From Phoronis ovalis (Eukaryota > Phoronida > Phoronidae): DNA of 14,470 bases. Position 1 is the first letter of the stretch; every line of letters begins with the position of its first letter. A model generated the notes under the pieces. That model was not told where the DNA came from and did not search any database. It worked only from the letters and a program-made list of their open reading frames with translations. Both the position numbers and the translations under genes were made by a program. The stretch is taken from assembly GCA_028565635.1 (NCBI GenBank), contig JAOXYB010032131.1:1-14470 (forward strand), in the 5' to 3' direction. Shown here piece after piece: positions 1 through 8,760 of the stretch.

Positions 1-540
1 AGATCTTACCGGCAGCCTAATGAAATGCAAGCGTGTAGACACTATAGTGTCAGGCGTTGTTCTGCTTCATTAACCATAACCATGAACCATTTAGCGTCTG
101 CTGTTTGTAGTATCTTTATAGGTTCTAGTTGCTAATTATTCTTGAAGCATCCCATCCTCGTCGCCATTGAAATAACTACGTTTATTTATACTTAAATATG
201 AATACTACAAAAGTAACTAAACATGGCGTTCGCTCTCGTGGTATATCGGAAGTCTTAGAACCTTAGTTTTATCGATCTCCTTATCCTGAAGAACTCTCGG
301 TGGCGGATACAACAGTAGGTATATACCAGAGTTTGTTTAGCAGTTAACTTTGTAACTATAATGCTCTATCGTGAGTTTTTTAACTTGTGATAATTTTTAA
401 TTAAGGGTTAAGAGTTTGTTCTTTTGGAAAAATATTTTTTTATAGATATTGTTAGTTTATATTTAAAGAAATTGTAAAGCTGTTACCAGGAATGGTTAAT
501 GATTTATTTGGTTTTCTAAAATCTAATAATTTTATTGTAG
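1..540. other. Upstream flank or intron before the first recognised IGHMBP2 exon
   Basis: No coding exon can be assigned here. The IGHMBP2 frame that starts at 541 has an in-frame stop at 527-529 and no ATG between that stop and the splice acceptor at 539-540, so an upstream exon ending in phase 2 is required. Candidates seen: a TATA-like run at about 320-326, short ATG frames at 198 and 223, and ATG at 361 followed by a consensus-like donor (gtgagt) at 371. None joins to the 541 exon in the right phase through a good donor. The segment may be promoter plus 5' UTR, or intron if the start exon lies outside the window. Confidence 0.4.
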
Positions 541-704
541 AATTCTTCTTGAAAACACATCACCTAAAGAATTACAGAGAAAAGGTGTTTGTCTGCTAAA
601 GTTACGCATTGGAAGACGTCACACAGGATTATATGGAAGAACTATACTGACATTTGAACCACAATGGACAGGAAAAGAACTCCCATCACACAACATGAGC
701 CCTG
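541..704 (+). CDS. IGHMBP2: IGHMBP2 (SMUBP-2 helicase), first visible exon, N-terminal stalk and 1B barrel start
   Basis: IGHMBP2 is an ATP-dependent 5'-3' RNA/DNA helicase of superfamily 1B, related to Upf1, associated with ribosomes and tRNA; its loss in humans causes a motor neuron disease. This exon encodes visible residues 1-54 and the first base of G55. The stretch ENTSPKELQRKGVCLLKL followed by GLYGR and LTFEP is the family signature just before the beta-barrel (domain 1B). The acceptor is tttattgtag at 531-540 and the donor is gttagt at 705; the exon enters with one base of a split codon and leaves in phase 1. By comparison with the human protein, about 30 N-terminal residues are missing, so this is not the start exon. 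The intact frame, consensus splice sites and collinear downstream exons argue for a functional gene. Confidence 0.93.
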
Positions 705-1783
705 GTTAGTGGTTGTATTCAAATTAGAATTATAGTCACCAGGGGGGTGCATGTTTTGACAAAGCTATTGAAACTGGCCCTTAATGGAGTAACCAGCTTC
801 ACAAAATACACAGTTGTAGTGACCAGTTGAAACAATAATGCTTTAAGTAAGTGAGTATAAGGGATTGAAAAAGTACATCAGATTCAGATGTTTTTGGTAA
901 GTATTATTCTCAATTTGCATTTGTATGCAAGTTTTGTGACATGTAAATTTTCATCAGAATCAAGCATTAACAAAGTGAAGCTTTTAATGTCGACTCTTAC
1001 AAAGCAAAACTTTTAGTGATAAGCCAAATGAAGTGTCTTAATTAAAAAGGCCTTTTTGGGCAAAAAACATACCCAAAGCACGAAACGCTGACAAATCCAA
1101 AAATTTAGCCTTTCGCTTGTAAACTAGGGAAACATGCATTCCGATTTTCATATTGCATTTCCCTCCAAGCATAGTCACAATTTTAACAAGTTCTCAGATA
1201 TATGATGTTTCCTACATGTTTTATGAATCGTAAAAGAAATATAATGTGATTGAAACTATTAACAATAAAAATTCAGCATGTAATTCTGTCGGCTTGTCAA
1301 CTTAGAAATGTATACAGACTCTCATGACTTGTACTGGTCATTGTTAGCCCATAGATGTAAAAAGACTCGCATGACAAGTATTGGCCACTGTTAGCGCCTA
1401 GATGTATACAGACTCTCAGTAGCACATCCCTACCCAGTTCAAAACTAACTACTTAGCAATGCCATCTATCCTGCACCACTTCTGTTAACTATTGCAGTGA
1501 TGACCTTGCATTAAATGCATCAAACATAGATATATTCCACTTAATTTCTCTGTCATATGGCAGGTTATCTCCTACCATGCTGCATATATGTAGCAAATAT
1601 ATGTGCTTGTTCACACAGGACGCTAACAGGTTGAAGTTGGGATCCCTTAATATGTTGAAGATGTTTATCAGGTTTGTTTAATTTTGTTATTCTGACTATG
1701 TACAGACCAAGTGAGTGAAAATATGTTAAAAAGTAAAATGCAGTTTTGTTTTTAACAGAAAATTGTTTTACTATTATTTCCAG
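705..1783 (+). other. IGHMBP2 intron (phase 1) with a 47-bp tandem repeat
   Basis: AT-rich intron from donor gttagt (705) to acceptor ttatttccag (ends 1783). Apart from the tandem repeat at 1303-1426 nothing functional was recognised. The minus-strand open frame across 1565-1951 overlaps the next exon and has no domain character. Confidence 0.8.
1303..1426. repeat. Diverged tandem repeat, about 2.6 copies of 47-49 bp
   Basis: Three successive units begin with tag(a)atgta at 1303, 1352 and 1399. Units 1 and 2 share the order tacagactc/aaagactc, catgac, a ctggtcattgttagc/ttggccactgttagc block, then the next tag. The third unit matches for about 20 bases (tagatgtatacagactctca) and then diverges. 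Unit spacing is 49 and 47 bp. It lies in an intron and appears neutral. Confidence 0.65.
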
Positions 1784-1979
1784 GAGACATTGTGAGCTTG
1801 AGTTTGTCACAAGAAGATGGTCAGCACGAACAAATTTTATCTGGGATTGTCTTCCGTGTCGGACAATCAGCTGTGAGTGTGGCTTTTGATGAGTCACATG
1901 ACACCATGACATTGGATGATGATGCGCTGTACAAACTGACAAAATTAGCAAATGACATCACTTACAAAAGACTGAAAAG
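1784..1979 (+). CDS. IGHMBP2: IGHMBP2, second visible exon, domain 1B beta-barrel
   Basis: Encodes visible residues G55 (split) to the first two bases of R120. It reads GDIVSLSLSQEDG, then SGIVFRVGQSAVSVAFDES and YKLTKLANDITYKRLKR, matching the IGHMBP2 barrel with its VTVAFDES-like strand and the LANDVTYRRLKK-like helix. The acceptor is ttccag at 1778-1783; the donor is gtaaca at 1980, leaving phase 2. The frame continues only one codon past the donor before a TAA. Exon length and spacing agree with the human protein without gaps apart from a small loop difference. Confidence 0.94.
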
Positions 1980-3148
1980 GTAACAGCGTAAAATTTGGAA
2001 TAAAGACACCATTATTGATTTCCCCATTGCTTTATAACATTTAGCCTGACTCTCAGAAAATTATATCCAGTAATTATTTCTCAAGTGTGCGTCAGATTTT
2101 TGTATAGGTTAACCCCCAACTTGTTTAGCTACTGCAGTTAAGAAGGTGCCACGAGAGAGGAAACTATTATATATCGAACGCAACTTTACATTAACGTTGT
2201 GGCCTGAGAGAGGGTACGTAGCCACAACAATGTTAACATGAATGTCAACAATTAGCACTAGGTGTCACTAGTGGCACTGTGATTAGTTCATATGAAATAT
2301 CACAGATTCTTAGTTGAAATCATGAGCAGGAAAATCTCGGGGTCTCTTGGTTATATTCTGAAGTAGGGATGTACTGCTGAGGGTAAAATCTTTTACTTAA
2401 GTCTATACCAAAGTTGTGGAAATTTAGATAAAAAATTTCAAAACATGCCCCAAAATTTCTCTGTTTTCTAATATTCAAAATGCTGTTATTTGTTTAAGAT
2501 ATTGTATACTATATTATACTGTGAAAAATAGACGTAAACCCAAAATATACATGTACCTTTACAACAGATGTTATGTCTAGATCTCAGAACTATTGGCAAA
2601 ATATACCACAGGGGAATAAAAGTAGGAGTAAAAGGTCTCCTATAATATACAAAATTTGTCAAAAAAGGTACCAAAGCCAGGGTAAAAACAGGTCAAAGTA
2701 CAATTCAAATGTAAAATTGACCTGGATTACTTCCAATATTGCTGATTGGTGGCTATGTTTTTTCCTGAGAGGGCTCATCATGTTGAGCCACTTTTCAGAA
2801 AGATAAAGCATTGACTGGATGATTAGAAGTTGGATTCATGAAGGTGGGTGAGTTTATTAGGCTAGGTGAGATTTTAGAATGACCTTGAAAAGTTGGTCAA
2901 ATGCCAATCTAAATCTTCGACATGTATTGTATTTGGTGCTTTGCTTTACAAATATGTATGTAACCATTTCGGGGAACCACTTCAGAAATGCCCTGCCCAG
3001 CTACAATGTACAAACTGGTGCTACAAACCACTGCAAGCCACAATGTGATCTGCTCCTAGTGATATGATGCTCATTTGACTAAATGTCTTGTTGATACTTA
3101 TCTCCATAAAATGGCGGGTGACATAATATGAACTCTTTCTTGTTGTAG
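1980..3148 (+). other. IGHMBP2 intron (phase 2)
   Basis: Donor gtaaca at 1980, acceptor ttcttgttgtag ending at 3148. It contains a small hairpin-forming inverted repeat (gttgtggc at 2196-2203 and gccacaac at 2221-2228, loop 17 nt). Three open frames of 62 to 77 codons (around 2486-3067) have no domain, signal peptide or good splice context and are judged chance frames in AT-rich DNA. Confidence 0.8.
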
Positions 3149-3252
3149 GGCTCTTTCAAAGCTCAATGCATACATAGCAGGTCCATCTAGTCATTTGATT
3201 GATGTACTGTTTGGAGATGCAACCCCGAGTCCACCGGCCACAAAGGATACTG
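3149..3252 (+). CDS. IGHMBP2: IGHMBP2, third visible exon, linker from barrel to RecA domain 1A
   Basis: Encodes the last base of R120 through T154 and the first base of E155. The readable core ALSKLNAYIAGPSSHLIDVL plus FG matches the conserved segment preceding the helicase core, where the human protein has a comparable SGPASSLIEVLFG stretch. It ends with a proline/serine-rich variable linker (ATPSPPATKDT). The donor is gtaaga at 3253 (phase 1). The following intron, more than 5.5 kb long, hosts an antisense gene. Confidence 0.94.
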
Positions 3253-3701
3253 GTAAGAAGCTTAAATCTCATGCGCGTTCAAAAGTTATGTGGTCACTCA
3301 CTTTTTATATATTTTAGAACATAAAAACAGTAGATTCATTTAATTATGGAAAGTTTATTACGTATCTAAATGAACGTAGTATACATTTACATTATACTGC
3401 AAACTATTACTAAATTTATGTACACGTGTTTATAATAATTTAACATTAGGAATTGATATACATCATTTATTTCACAGAACAAGTACTGAACGTTACATTT
3501 CTGTTACAATGTCAATACCAGTTAGTTAATGCCCAGTATTTTGAGTCTTCATTAAGCTTTCACTTTCTGACTTTTACCAGGTTATAAAAAAATTTCAAGA
3601 AGTATTACAGTATAGTAAACTTGGTATAGTCAATCCACTGCAATACCTACATAATGAACTTTCTGTTATATCTAATTATATAAAACTGTTTAATTTTAAA
3701 C

Positions 3702-4029
3702 TTAATAGTTTTTATTTATAACAATCATGCTACAGACTGCTGACATCAGCATCACAACTTTGTAAGAAGCAAACAAGGACACTGCACCATTGTCTTCATT
3801 TTTTGGTTTGCCTGTTGCTTCACCTTTTGGCTCGCCTGTTGCTTCACCTTCTGGCTCGCCGGTTGCTTCACCTTCTGGCTCGCCGGTTGCTTCACCTTTT
3901 GGCTCACCTGTTGCTTCACCTTCTGGCTCGCCTGTTACTTCTCCGGGCATCTCACCTCCACCAGCCATTTTCACTGGTCCTGATTTTACCATCACCCAAA
4001 ACTCGGTAAAGGATTTGACAACTGTAGCA
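3702..4029 (-). CDS. Reeler-domain protein, exon 3: domain end, acidic octapeptide repeats, hydrophobic tail
   Basis: Last exon of the nested minus-strand gene. The acceptor (tctttttgtag) precedes 4029; the first base completes V143 (GT|T). It begins ATVVKSFTEFWVMVKSGPVK, the closing strand of a Reeler domain with its usual aromatic FW. Residues 172-219 are six repeats of GE[AV]TG[EK]P[EK], encoded by a 24-bp minisatellite. After KNEDNGA comes a hydrophobic run (about residues 234-247, VVMLMSAVCSMIVI) and a short NKNY end, stop TAA at 3704-3702. Small residues near 222-225 followed by a spacer and hydrophobic tail resemble a GPI-attachment signal; a single membrane helix is the alternative. 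Candidate minus-strand polyadenylation signals are ATTAAA at 3694-3689 and AATAAA at 3471-3466. Confidence 0.85.
3801..3944 (-). repeat. Coding minisatellite, six 24-bp units (GEATGEPE/K octapeptides)
   Basis: On the plus strand the unit reads ggctcgcc, [tg]gttgcttc, acctt[tc]t, repeated six times with few substitutions. Translated on the minus strand the units are GEVTGEPE, GEATGEPK, GEATGEPE, GEATGEPE, GEATGEPK and GEATGKPK. The 24-bp period keeps the frame, and the near identity of inner units suggests recent copy-number change. The plus strand is also open through the array (a PVASPSGS pattern), a consequence of the period rather than evidence of a gene. Confidence 0.9.
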
Positions 4030-4600
4030 CTACAAAAAGATGTTAACAGGATTTTGTTACCTTCTTGGCAGAGTATCTCACTTGGTTCTTGAAGCTGGTG
4101 TTATGAGTTTCTTGCAGATGATGGCAATAATGATAATTCAACATCCCACTCACAGAACCCCATTTCTTTTTAGCTACTACTGTATGTTATTGTTAGATAG
4201 TATTGTATACTTTATTTATTGAAGTTACACGGTAATCATTACAAGCTACAAGTTATTCTTCTCACAATGTACAGTCATGTGGGCTTACAGGCAAAATAGA
4301 TGTTTGAACACAAACAGATATTTACAATTTTTTGCCATCCTCTAAATGTACAGTAGATATAGGTGACTGAAGCATATGATGTTGAACTATAGCCACCTAT
4401 ATCTGTCTCAAATATATTGTTGTGCAAATTCTCGAAGCTTTCAAAAATTCTCCTATCTGCCCTGTGATTGTCAATTATTAAATTTATGCACTTTTAGAGT
4501 GAGATTCAGCACATTCTTCGTGCGAAGGATAACAGGTTGGCAAAGACCTGTGGTAGTGATATAAAGGTTACCATTGATATGACGGGAAGAAAATACTTAC
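4030..4600 (-). other. Intron 2 of the Reeler-domain gene (phase 2)
   Basis: 571-nt intron with donor gtaagt (minus strand, 4600 downward) and acceptor tctttttgtag (ending at 4030). The splice joins TTT GT to T GCT, giving F-V-A and restoring the Reeler closing strand. No other feature seen. Confidence 0.85.
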
Positions 4601-4826
4601 ACAAATTCCACAGAGCCAGTCATGTCTGCTGGTGCTTTCCATGTAAACATAGCTGATTTTTCAGCATAGCGAGTGCTATGAGTTACAGCATCATTTGCGT
4701 TAGAACATTGCAGTAGCTTAAAACCTGTTGGTGGTGATTCAAAAGTTCCAACTGGTGTAGAACCTCCAACCTTTCGGACCTGAAGGTGTAAACCCTTGAT
4801 TGTCTCCACTCCTCCCATTACAGTAA
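4601..4826 (-). CDS. Reeler-domain protein, exon 2: core of the Reeler domain
   Basis: Encodes V68 (split) to V143 (split). Recognisable Reeler features in order: GLHLQVRKVGGSTPVGTF (the GFLLQAR-like strand and following GTF), a PPTGFKLLQC segment with the conserved cysteine C108, the AVTHS motif (residues 114-118), and FTWKAPADMTGSVEF (the F-x-W-x-A-P strand). The acceptor is gttttatag before 4826; the donor is gtaagt at 4600. C108 probably pairs with C33 of exon 1. GC content is clearly above the flanking intron. This exon sets the family assignment; the sequence alone does not identify which Reeler subfamily (insect-type defence protein, ferric-chelate-reductase-like, or other). Confidence 0.92.
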
Positions 4827-5214
4827 CTATAAAACAGAATGCGCTGAGTCTGAATAAGAGCAGCAATGGTAAATGACTCTCCTGGAATATTGAGTTCAAA
4901 GTCTTAACATGTGATATAACGAATATTAATGAAATAAAATAGGGTTTTACAAAATCACAGCATCTTTCAAATATACACCTATGGCACGCCATACTAAAAC
5001 ACCACCATGTAAAAGGAATAACTTGTTGTCAGTCACAAAAATAGATTATGAAATTTTCAAACTGGTTTGTCATTTCCAATTAAAAGTTCTTTGAATGTTT
5101 TTTTTGGCACTCCTTTATGTCCTACCTTAACAGTAAATTCCTTCAAGTACGATTACATACAACATTTATTTAGCAACTAATAAGAGAGTACTATTGTGAA
5201 GTTCGTAGAACTAT

Positions 5215-5370
5215 GTATTTACTGTATTAAAATACATTATTATTATTATCCAGACATAGATCAGCTGTATTTGCTGTGTTAAAATACATTATTATTATTA
5301 TCCAGACATAGATCAGCTGTATTTACTGTGTTAAAATACATTATTATTATTATCCAGACATAGATCAGCT
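5215..5370. repeat. Tandem repeat, three 52-bp units
   Basis: Units at 5215-5266, 5267-5318 and 5319-5370. Each starts gtatttactgt (g in unit 2), continues through ttaaaatacattattattat and ends tccagacatagatcagct. Only about three positions differ between units, so the duplication is young. It lies inside both the IGHMBP2 intron and the antisense gene's intron. Confidence 0.93.
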
Positions 5371-5918
5371 TTGATATATTTCTGTTTTCATAGCTGAATT
5401 TGACAAAGAGTTGCACACTTAATAATTATTAGTATTTATTATGTGTTTTGTGGTTAAGAAACATGTTTATAGTGTATAAATTATAATTATTTTGTCTGAT
5501 TTATGTAAGTAGTCTATTCATGAACATGACATTATACATAGGACATTATAACACCAAATGACATCAGTATCAAATAAATGATGAGGATTAACTGTATCTG
5601 ATAGAATATAGCATCATATGAGTTAGTCATGTCATGACTTGTAAATAATGGTATTCCTCACTACCTAAGCACATAGTTTTAAAGTGGCTAGTACTGTTCT
5701 GCACAACTCGGTCACACCCTATATTAAATTAAATGTTGGATTAATTAACCGAAAAGGCATTTCAAGAAGGTACTAATAATAGGATAATGAAGAAATACTT
5801 AACTTAATTCTCTGCCCATTATGTCTATAATCTGTGCAAAAACTGAACACTCAAAAAACATCTTAAGGTGAATGATTTGCACTTAAGAATGTGCAGTTAA
5901 ACTAAGGTGCTGAGATCA

Positions 5919-5943
5919 TAAATAAATAAATAAATAAATGAAT
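5919..5943. repeat. (AAAT)n microsatellite
   Basis: About five AAAT units followed by gaata. Simple-sequence repeat in intron. Confidence 0.85.
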
Positions 5944-6344
5944 AGATGCATAAAAGCTTAAATGTTTGAAAAGGTATTATTACTATAAATGTTACAAATC
6001 ATTAGGTTAATAATAAAATATAGTTTGAATTTTATCACACAACCTGATTAAAACTGATTAAAAATCATTTGAGGGAGGTTTCTGAAAACCCCTTCAACTA
6101 CAAATTTGAATCTTTGCACAATGATCTTTACATGCGGCCAAAAATAATGCGTCTTAGATTCTATTTTTTTTTTTTGCTTTGTTCAAACAGTTATGAATTT
6201 TCTTTTTAATTTTAGGGTCAGATCAAGAACCAGCAAAATTTTGACCTCTAAATTTCGTTACTTTTAAACATTTAAAGGAAAAACTTAAGATCTGTAGATA
6301 CAAAGAGGTATATACATATTTCAATCCGTGTTTAGTAATTTACA

Positions 6345-6905
6345 TGAAGAGACAAACATATAAAAGTATACATTTTAAAATGTTTAATACTCTTTACTTA
6401 TCCTGGTGGTAAATAGTTTAATTCGGTCCTATGATTTGATAAGGCCATTTTTGGGAAAACAGTGTGTTTCAAATTTTAATTGCTAAGTCAAAAATCGTTG
6501 CACATACAAAGCTGAGTCTTGGCAAAATTATCCTTATATGTTGGTCTCCAAAACTGTGCCCCTGCTTTGTTCGAAAGTTTTTCAAATTTAAGGGTCAAAT
6601 CTGGGACTATTATAACTATTATAGTTATAATATAAGTTAGTTATAATAGTCCCAGGTCAGATCAAACTCAACAAAATCTTGATTTTTAATTTGAAACGTG
6701 TTTTTAGATCTTTATATAAAGATAAGTTTTGCCAGTTTCAGCTTTTGTACATGCGAGGGTTTTTGACTTAAAAATTGAAAAACAATATATTTCCAAAATG
6801 AACATTTGTCAGATCATTTTCCATTTTTTTCCTTTGGATTTATTAACATTAAAGCATAAACTTTGCAAAAATGTATAGTTTTATATGTCTATCTCTTCAT
6901 TTTGA
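6345..6905. repeat. Long imperfect inverted repeat (foldback) with a perfect 17-bp core
   Basis: The core is ctgggactattataact at 6601-6617 and its exact reverse complement at 6639-6655, separated by 21 nt. Similarity extends outward on both sides: taagtcaaaaa, gctga and ggcaaaa blocks at about 6484-6525 match the reverse complement of about 6733-6776. Blocks near 6350-6420 (catgaagaga, acatataaaa, tatacattt) match the reverse complement of about 6848-6895. The arms are therefore about 250-270 bp and diverged. Related fragments in direct orientation occur near 6115-6260 (gggtcagatcaa) and 7160-7390. It looks like a decayed foldback/MITE-type repeat family; no transposase or clear target duplication is seen. 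Confidence 0.65.
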
Positions 6906-7292
6906 TTATGAAAATTAATAAAGAAAGTTATAGTCAAATAACAGTGTTTTTTGTAACTCGAGTCCTTAATTCTGAGATACTGTTTTATAGAATGGGATCT
7001 ATATATAAAGAGGATTTGTGGAAAGTCTCAGTGTTATAGGTGAAGAAGTTTTCAACTTTAGTTACAGTGTTTTGAAAACATAAGTTCACTTGTGAGAATG
7101 CAAAAACAATTTTCATCTCTATGTTGTGGATTTATAAACTTTGATGAATAATTCTTACAGAAATGTATATTTTCACTTGTCGTTTTAATTAGAATCAAAT
7201 AATTGTCACAACATAATGCAAATCCTTAAAAATATACAGGTTCGAAAAAGAATATCTCCAAACTGGAGAAATCATGTGTTAAGATAGTTTGC

Positions 7293-7322
7293 TTTGATAG
7301 TGTGGCCTGGTATACTATCAAA
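7293..7322. repeat. Short perfect hairpin, 9-bp arms
   Basis: tttgatagt at 7293-7301 and actatcaaa at 7314-7322 flank a 12-nt loop. It lies in intron and has no assigned role. Confidence 0.6.
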
Positions 7323-7818
7323 TGTCTGCGTAGTCATTTCGATAATAAAAATTAGAAAAGAAAGTTACAGTCAATAACACTATACCAAAAATACCATGAA
7401 TCTCATGGCCACAAAGTTAGACAGTCAAGCTAAATAATTTCTACAGAGCACTACTTACTAACTTATATTAAGCTGTGCTCGCCAAACGAAAATGAAGGTA
7501 CTGCCTAACTTCTTTATCATATCTGTGGATGTATGTTCCTTAAATTCATTTTGTGCACTTGCAATTATTTAGATCGAGTAACACTATATTAAACTATGTT
7601 ACAACAAAGAATGGAGCACATGCTGATAGTGAATGGATTGTGGAAAGTTAATTCTATATACCTGAACATTAGACATAGCATTCATACATCTTGGAATGAT
7701 AATATTTGAAAATGTAGCATTTTCTTTTACTGGGTACATCATTATTCTGTAGCTTGTAATAGATATAATTATTGTGATTCACTTGAACATCCATGTTTAC
7801 CTCAGTGCAATTTCTTAC

Positions 7819-8020
7819 CTTGTACTTGGCCTCCTGGTGTGTATTCGGCACTGGACATCATGAGCGTATACGGACTAAGTGTTTCTTGACCAGCTACTTG
7901 ATGATTGGGCATAAGATTTGTACAAGTTGATGCCGGAGCTCCTTGAGGGAAACCATATGTTGCTTCAATCAGTATTAGTACTAATACAATAACATATTTT
8001 ATGTTTGCCATTGCAGCCAT
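7819..8020 (-). CDS. Reeler-domain protein, exon 1: signal peptide and Reeler N terminus
   Basis: First coding exon of a gene nested antisense in an IGHMBP2 intron; the three exons total 756 nt (251 residues plus stop) and join in phase. Residues 1-23 are a signal peptide (hydrophobic VIVLVLILI core, likely cleavage after TYG). The mature N terminus FPQGAPASTC, then MPNH, SPYTL and YTPGG, are classic Reeler-domain starts; C33 is the first domain cysteine. ATG at 8020 opens the frame; the second ATG, three codons on, has the better context (G at -3 and +4), and either start retains the signal peptide. The donor is gtaaga at 7818 (phase 1). Single Reeler proteins include insect immune-induced defence proteins and other extracellular proteins; the repeat-bearing, possibly membrane-anchored C terminus is unlike the usual short secreted form. 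The exact role is unknown. Confidence 0.9.
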
Positions 8021-8626
8021 TTGTTTGTCTTATTCAACTCGACCAGGTGGACTGCTTATTTCTGCAACATACTGCAACATTTATTGAGAATTACATGCAT
8101 TCTCATCCATACGTCACAGAGTACCCATGGGCAGTATCCTCATTAATCACTAGTCATAGCTACTTAAGTTATTGATCTAAATGTCAGGATTGTTTCTCCA
8201 TTGTAATAAGTATCCATGTCCACATAGATCTACATATTGCTTGTCATCTTTTTGCTTATTCATATCCACTCAATTACTCATAATGGAATATTAATGACTT
8301 AATAATTAGCCTTCTTACATAAGTCAATATTTTTATTTTTGTGTTGTGGTTATTAGAAGGCAAGTTGCTACTTCTGGTTTCCGGGCGACACTCACATATT
8401 TGGGTTCCCAAAAAAATTTCCATGTTCACAACTGAAAATTAATTTGCTGCCATCAGCGCAAACATTACATTCAAACGCATCTCTCCATGATTAGCCCCGC
8501 CAAATGAATGTAATACAAGTGCAGTTAAAACTGTTTATATAAGCCGCAAAAGTGATCATAGAACAAGAATACCTTGGCTCATTGGTTTAGCATAGTTCCC
8601 CTCAGTCATTGTGCAATAGATAAACT
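8021..8626 (-). promoter_or_regulatory. Probable upstream region of the Reeler gene
   Basis: There is no gene here. On the minus strand a TATATAAA match lies at 8541-8534, about 510 nt upstream of the ATG, which would imply a long 5' UTR or an unrecognised 5' non-coding exon. Nothing closer resembles a core promoter. The promoter assignment rests on position only. Confidence 0.25.
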
Positions 8627-8702
8627 TATGTATTAGTGTCTCACATGCTATGTATTAGTGTCTCACATGCTATGTATTAGTGTCTCACATGCTATTTATT
8701 AG
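8627..8702. repeat. 22-bp tandem repeat, about 3.5 copies, next to a splice acceptor
   Basis: Three identical copies of tatgtattagtgtctcacatgc-type 22-bp units at 8627-8648, 8649-8670 and 8671-8692, then a partial copy (tatttattag) to 8702. The array ends 58 bases before the IGHMBP2 exon at 8761, in the zone where the branch point of that intron would be expected or just upstream of it. Confidence 0.9.
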
Positions 8703-8760
8703 CCAGAATTTGTTAGTACATTATATAATCAGAATAATAATGAATTTTTTCTTCCTTTAG

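Larger units (their letters stand above)
4827..7818 (-). other. Intron 1 of the Reeler-domain gene (phase 1), repeat-rich
   Basis: 2,992-nt intron, donor gtaaga at 7818 and acceptor atag ending at 4827 on the minus strand. It contains the 52-bp triplicate (5215-5370), an AAAT microsatellite (5919-5943), the large foldback (6345-6905) and a short perfect hairpin (7293-7322). No coding segment was recognised. Confidence 0.85.
3253..8760 (+). other. Large IGHMBP2 intron (phase 1) hosting an antisense gene
   Basis: This 5,508-nt intron runs from donor gtaaga at 3253 to acceptor ttccttttag-type pyrimidine-rich site ending at 8760. On its minus strand lies a complete three-exon Reeler-domain gene (3702-8020). 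It also carries a 52-bp triplicate repeat, an AAAT microsatellite, a large foldback repeat and a 22-bp tandem repeat close to the 3' splice site, each listed separately. Positions 3253-3700 and 8021-8626 hold no recognised plus-strand gene; the latter is the upstream region of the nested gene. Confidence 0.9.

Noticed and set aside
11-105. Possible minus-strand exon between acceptor-like caaacag and a gtaaga donor at the window edge
   Set aside because: No frame is open across it without stops. It could be a 5' UTR exon of a neighbouring gene, but nothing in the window supports this.
1415-2381. 19-bp inverted match (1415-1433 against 2363-2381, two mismatches)
   Set aside because: Too short, and the flanks do not match. 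It may be a remnant of a dispersed repeat, but cannot be separated from chance in about 14 kb.
2486-3067. Three open frames of 62-77 codons in the second visible intron
   Set aside because: Composition resembles translated AT-rich intron and there are no motifs, good start context or splice partners.
3790-4092. Plus-strand open frames reading PVASPSGSP-type and leucine-rich repeats
   Set aside because: They are the reverse-strand shadow of the Reeler gene's repeat exon. There is no splice support, signal or domain; the minus-strand reading is anchored by a recognised domain.
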